Position numbers and translations under genes: made by a program
The notes under the pieces: generated by a model
The model's database searches: none
Told to the model about the DNA's origin: nothing
Seen by the model: only the letters and a program-made list of their open reading frames with translations
NCBI GenBank assembly: GCA_019347795.1
Contig: JAHWKS010000139.1
Span: 1 to 9,254 of the forward strand
DNA length: 9,254 nt
Reading direction: 5' to 3'
From: Planctomycetota bacterium
Lineage (GTDB): Bacteria; Planctomycetota; Planctomycetia; Pirellulales; Pirellulaceae
Part shown: one piece after another, positions 6,353 through 9,254 of the stretch
Numbering within the stretch: the first letter of the stretch is position 1
Layout: each line of letters begins with the position of its first letter

Positions 6353-6476
6353 GACCGCTCGCGCGGCGAGCGGGGGGCGTCAGCCTCCTGATGGCGCGTC
6401 GGCATCCATTGCTCAGTAGCGTCGATTGCGGCGCCATCAGCCGGCTTACGCCGGCCGCTCGCCGGGACCGCTCGCG
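6353..6476. repeat. 11-bp direct repeats bracketing the long palindrome
   Basis: GACCGCTCGCG occurs at 6353-6363 and again at 6466-6476. The copies leave 1 bp on the left and 2 bp on the right before the palindrome at 6365-6463. They could be a target-site duplication, or remnants of further palindrome arms, since CCGCTCGC is also part of the arm sequence. Confidence 0.5.
6365..6463. repeat. REP-like nested palindrome, long form (right of transposase)
   Basis: The same outer arms as the short element (6365-6373 with 6455-6463) enclose three parts. The first is a GGGGGC/GCCTCC hairpin with loop GTCA (6373-6388, one G-T wobble). The second is a perfect 9-bp stem TGATGGCGC (6389-6397) with GCGCCATCA (6431-6439) around a 33-nt centre. 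The third is a CCGGC/GCCGG hairpin with loop TTAC (6441-6454). It differs from the short form mainly by the expanded central arm. It lies 22 bp past the stop of the giant secreted protein and upstream of the transposase start. Confidence 0.82.
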
Positions 6477-6485
6477 GCTGATTTG

Positions 6486-9254
6486 TTAAACGTCGAATCC
6501 TTCGCCGAACACGGCGTCGAGCGCCGCCAGGTTCGTTGTGTCGTCCCGCGCGTCATCGGCATCATCGCGGAGAGCACCGCTTTCGGACGAAGTGTGGGCA
6601 ACCGCTGCGTCGCTCCACTCGTCGGAGAGGAATTCTTCGCCGCCGAAATCCGCCAGAGCGGCGTCTCGCTTTTGAGCGTCCAGGCGGCGGAAGTAGCTCT
6701 CCGAGCTGATGTCGGTCAGCACGTGGTAGCCGGGGAAGGCGGCATCGGGCGCCGCGTCAATCGGCGCCGCCGTTTGCGAGGCGAACAACTCGCCTTCGCC
6801 CTGCAGCTCGGGTTGGCCGCCGGAATTAATCCGGTCCCGCAGGTGCTGCACAATCACAAGAATGTCCGCCACCGAGACGTTTTCGTCCCCGGTGGGATCC
6901 ACAAACGGCGGGCGATTGGGGAGCGGACGCTCCGTGGGGGGCGGAACGTTCGGCGGATTGCCATCCAAGTCAAACGGATTGCCGAAGTCGCGGAGCGTAT
7001 TCACCACCAGCAGCGCGTCCAGGATGGTCACGAGGCCGTCTCCGCTCACGTCGAGCGGGTTCTCCGGGTTCTGCCACATGTGGTCGCGCTGGTTCACCGT
7101 GATGGTCACCCTCGCCGGCGCCGAGAAGGCGCCGCTGGGGTCGGCCACGCGGTAGGTGAACTCATCGACGCCGACGAATTCCGCATCCGAGCGGTAGGTG
7201 AAGCTGCCGTCGGCGTTGGGCGACGCGACGCCGCCGCTGGGCCCCTGGACAAGCTGCACGCTCGAAGGATCGAGCGCCGGATCATCGACGTCGGTGTCGT
7301 TCGAGAGCACCGTGATCCGCACGGCGATCCCGCTCTCGGTAGTCGCCTGGTCAGGATTCGCCGTCGGCGCGTCGTTCACGCCGAAGATGCGCACCGTGAC
7401 GGTCGCCGGCAGCGACGTGTCGTTGCCGTCGGTGATGGCGTAGGTGAACGTATCGTCGAATGAATCGTTCGGCTGGAGCGCTTGAAGCTGCGCGGATCCG
7501 GTCGGATCGTACGTGAACGAGTTGGCCTGCGCGTCGAACGTGATCGAGGCGCCCGCCGAGGTGCTCGTTGAGGACGGCGGGACGATCGACAACGTCGCGG
7601 CCCCTTCGGGGTCGAAGTCGTTGGACAGCACCAGGGCGCCGTCGATCGTCAGCACGCTGTCTTCATCCGTAGAGAACTCGGAGGGGAACGGATTGGTGGT
7701 GTCCGGGTCATCCACCGCCACCGGATCGTCATTGACGCCGTTCACCATTATGGACACTGTGGCCGTGTCCGTGTTCCCCGGACCCTGGCCGTCGGTAATC
7801 GTGTACGTGAAGGTGTCCGTGTCGCTCTGGCCGGGGCCCAATGCTTGGAGCTGCGGCGCGTTGCGGGGGTCGTAGGAGAACGTGCCGTCGTCGAACACCT
7901 GCACCGCGGCGCCCTTGTCGCTCGTCATTTGGAAGCTATCCAGCGAGATGGGGTCGTTCTCGGCGTCTGTGTCGTTGGCGAACAGCCGGACCGCGAAATT
8001 ACGCGCGATCGCCTGATCCTCGGACGTGGTGTAGTTGGCGTTCGGGAACGAATCGGGATCGTCCATCGCGTCGGGCGGGTCGTTCTCGCCGACCACGTCG
8101 ATGGCGACGGTCCCCTCGTTCGATTCTGCCTCTCCGTCGTTGGCGGTGAAGGTGAACATGTCCGAACCGAAGAAGTCGGGGTCGGGCGTGTAGGTGAACG
8201 TGCCGTCCGGGTCGAAGACGACCTGACCGTTGCTCGGCCCGGAGGTGATGGTGAACGTGAACATGTCATCGTCGATGTCGGTCAGCGGCGCCTGCTCGAC
8301 CAGCGACATGTCCTCCGGCGTGCTGAACTGGGCGCTGCCGGCGATCGGCGGGTCGTTCGTGCCCTGCACGTCCAGCGTGACGGTGCCTACGTTGGAGTCG
8401 GCGGTCCCGTCGTTCGCAGTAAAGGTGAACGAGTCGATGCCGTCGAAATCGGGATTGGGAACGTAGGTGAAGCTGCCGTCGGTGTTGAACGTCAGTTGGC
8501 CTTCGGTCACGCCGGACACGAGCGTATAGGTCAGCGGCGCGTTGGGATCGTCGGGGTCGAACGCCGGCGCCTGGCCGTTGAAGCTCGCGTCTTCCCTCGG
8601 GGTGAAAGTCACATTCTGGGCGATCGGGTCATCCGGCTGCGGCGCGACGTTGATCTCAATCGTCGCCGGAGTCGAGTCGAGAAAATCATCGCTCGCCTTG
8701 AACGTGAACGAATCCGTTCCGAAAAAGTCGGGGTCGGGCGTGTACGTGAACTTACCCGTGTCGGCGTCGAAATCCGAAATCGCGCCATTCGCAGGTCCGC
8801 TGACGATCATGAACGTAACAGGATCGCTGTCGGGGTCGCTGGCCATCAACATCCCCATGACCGACCCGTCTTCATCGACCGAGAGGGCCTGGGCGCCCCT
8901 CTGGCTCTGGGCCACGGGCGGGCGGCCGCCGCGGATGGGCACGAGGTAATCTTCCACTTCGCCGTCGAGAGCCAACCCCGCAGCCGTCAAATCGCCGTCC
9001 GTGCTGACGCGGAACCGGGCGTAGGTATCAAAGTCGTCCGTCGCCGCGGCCGAGGAGGGCGTGCTTAAGGTGAGCACGTGCGTGCCCGCGGTCAAGGGAA
9101 CGCTGACCGTTCCCGCAGGGAGCGCCACGCCGTCCACATGGGTCCACACAACCTTCTCGAGCGGATCGTCCCAGTCGCCGTCGTCGGTGAAGTCGATCCA
9201 GCCCTCGAAGATTCCGTCCTTGGAGATCGTGACCCGCACGTCGGTCGTGATGAA
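6486..9254 (-). CDS. Giant secreted protein: GEVED domain, cadherin-like repeats and dockerin pair (C-terminal part; start beyond right edge)
   Basis: The frame is open at the right edge, so 922 residues of a larger protein are visible. Counting from the in-frame GTG at 9239 as residue 1: residues 1-105 are a GEVED domain, with GWIDFTDDGDW and the name-giving GEVEDY; 106-717 hold six cadherin-like beta-sandwich repeats; about 727-808 hold a dockerin-like pair with calcium-loop-type segments DVSGDGLVTILD and DPTGDENVSVAD; 809-917 are an acidic, low-complexity tail ending AVFGEGFDV. Each repeat ends with an FTYTP/FTFTANDG-type strand and most begin with NDPP or similar. This architecture is typical of very large cell-surface or exported planctomycete proteins, perhaps in adhesion or envelope structure (inference). 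The repeats are rich in Asp, as expected for calcium-stabilised folds. A signal peptide would lie outside the window. The GTG at 9239 is internal and not a start. The stop is TAA at 6486-6488. Confidence 0.9.
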   Translation of the reverse strand, partial: FITTDVRVTISKDGIFEGWIDFTDDGDWDDPLEKVVWTHVDGVALPAGTVSVPLTAGTHVLTLSTPSSAAATDDFDTYARFRVSTDGDLTAAGLALDGEVEDYLVPIRGGRPPVAQSQRGAQALSVDEDGSVMGMLMASDPDSDPVTFMIVSGPANGAISDFDADTGKFTYTPDPDFFGTDSFTFKASDDFLDSTPATIEINVAPQPDDPIAQNVTFTPREDASFNGQAPAFDPDDPNAPLTYTLVSGVTEGQLTFNTDGSFTYVPNPDFDGIDSFTFTANDGTADSNVGTVTLDVQGTNDPPIAGSAQFSTPEDMSLVEQAPLTDIDDDMFTFTITSGPSNGQVVFDPDGTFTYTPDPDFFGSDMFTFTANDGEAESNEGTVAIDVVGENDPPDAMDDPDSFPNANYTTSEDQAIARNFAVRLFANDTDAENDPISLDSFQMTSDKGAAVQVFDDGTFSYDPRNAPQLQALGPGQSDTDTFTYTITDGQGPGNTDTATVSIMVNGVNDDPVAVDDPDTTNPFPSEFSTDEDSVLTIDGALVLSNDFDPEGAATLSIVPPSSTSTSAGASITFDAQANSFTYDPTGSAQLQALQPNDSFDDTFTYAITDGNDTSLPATVTVRIFGVNDAPTANPDQATTESGIAVRITVLSNDTDVDDPALDPSSVQLVQGPSGGVASPNADGSFTYRSDAEFVGVDEFTYRVADPSGAFSAPARVTITVNQRDHMWQNPENPLDVSGDGLVTILDALLVVNTLRDFGNPFDLDGNPPNVPPPTERPLPNRPPFVDPTGDENVSVADILVIVQHLRDRINSGGQPELQGEGELFASQTAAPIDAAPDAAFPGYHVLTDISSESYFRRLDAQKRDAALADFGGEEFLSDEWSDAAVAHTSSESGALRDDADDARDDTTNLAALDAVFGEGFDV
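7089..8924 (-). repeat. Six tandem cadherin-like protein repeats of two types
   Basis: Within the giant protein, repeats span residues about 106-198, 202-293, 295-385, 386-501, 503-621 and 622-717. Repeats 1-3 are about 90 residues each with a TPDPDFFG or NPDFDG turn before the last strands. Repeats 4 and 5 are about 115-120 residues and share LQAL, a spacer, then DTFTY and ITDG, as in VCBS-type domains. Repeat 6 is intermediate. The pattern shows expansion by duplication within each type. The DNA copies have diverged, so this is a protein-level array. Confidence 0.8.

Larger units (their letters stand above)
5637..6463. mobile_element. Candidate REP-RAYT unit (transposase gene flanked by related palindromes)
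   Basis: A single-domain Y1/HUH transposase gene (5706-6266) lies between two related palindromic elements (5637-5693 and 6365-6463) in the same orientation. They share the outer arms GGCGAGCGG/CCGCTCGCC and the GTCA-loop hairpin. This is the layout known for REP-associated tyrosine transposases (RAYTs) and the REP sequences they are thought to mobilise. Whether the unit moves as a whole is unknown. Confidence 0.65.

Noticed and set aside
7089..8924. Repetitive DNA in this stretch as a CRISPR or satellite array
   Set aside because: The periodicity is about 270-360 bp, diverged, and in frame with beta-sandwich protein repeats; there are no short identical repeats with unique spacers.
7845..9068. 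Long plus-strand open frame opposite the giant protein, and a similar one at 6426-7463
   Set aside because: Arg/Val/Gly-rich sequence with no recognisable motif, antisense to clear GEVED, cadherin-like and dockerin coding.

Overview
The window looks like part of a GC-rich planctomycete chromosome, probably from the Pirellulales. This is inference from gene content. The clues are a very long secreted protein with a GEVED domain, cadherin-like repeats and a dockerin pair; two membrane-anchored multiheme cytochromes c of planctomycete flavour; a RAYT-type transposase; and almost no Shine-Dalgarno sequences before the starts.

Positions 1-4757 hold a tightly packed minus-strand operon, read from high to low coordinates. 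In order it encodes a five-helix membrane protein with two His-x13-His pairs (a predicted di-heme cytochrome b), a membrane-anchored decaheme cytochrome c, a membrane-anchored pentaheme cytochrome c, and the start of a NuoE-NuoF fusion that runs off the left edge. The junctions are 5 bp, 6 bp and a 4-bp ATGA overlap. Together they suggest a module moving electrons between a cytoplasmic NAD(H)/flavin/Fe-S enzyme and periplasmic multiheme cytochromes through membrane b hemes. The catalytic partner is not in the window; it could be a formate dehydrogenase, a hydrogenase or another enzyme.

Positions 4758-4978 form a divergent intergenic region with a long inverted repeat and a candidate sigma-70-type promoter for the operon. 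A plus-strand gene (4979-5632) follows. It encodes a small, probably cytoplasmic protein with a CBM9/DOMON-like beta-sandwich signature.

Positions 5637-6463 hold a candidate REP-RAYT unit. A minus-strand Y1/HUH tyrosine transposase gene lies between two related nested-palindrome elements, 57 and 99 bp, in the same orientation. Hand-counted rows within the transposase gene have lower GC (about 55-60%) than rows in the cytochrome operon (about 68-80%).

Positions 6486-9254 hold the C-terminal 922 residues of a very large minus-strand protein whose start lies beyond the right edge: a GEVED domain, six cadherin-like repeats of two types, a dockerin-like calcium-binding pair and an acidic tail. 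I saw no tRNA, rRNA or CRISPR array.
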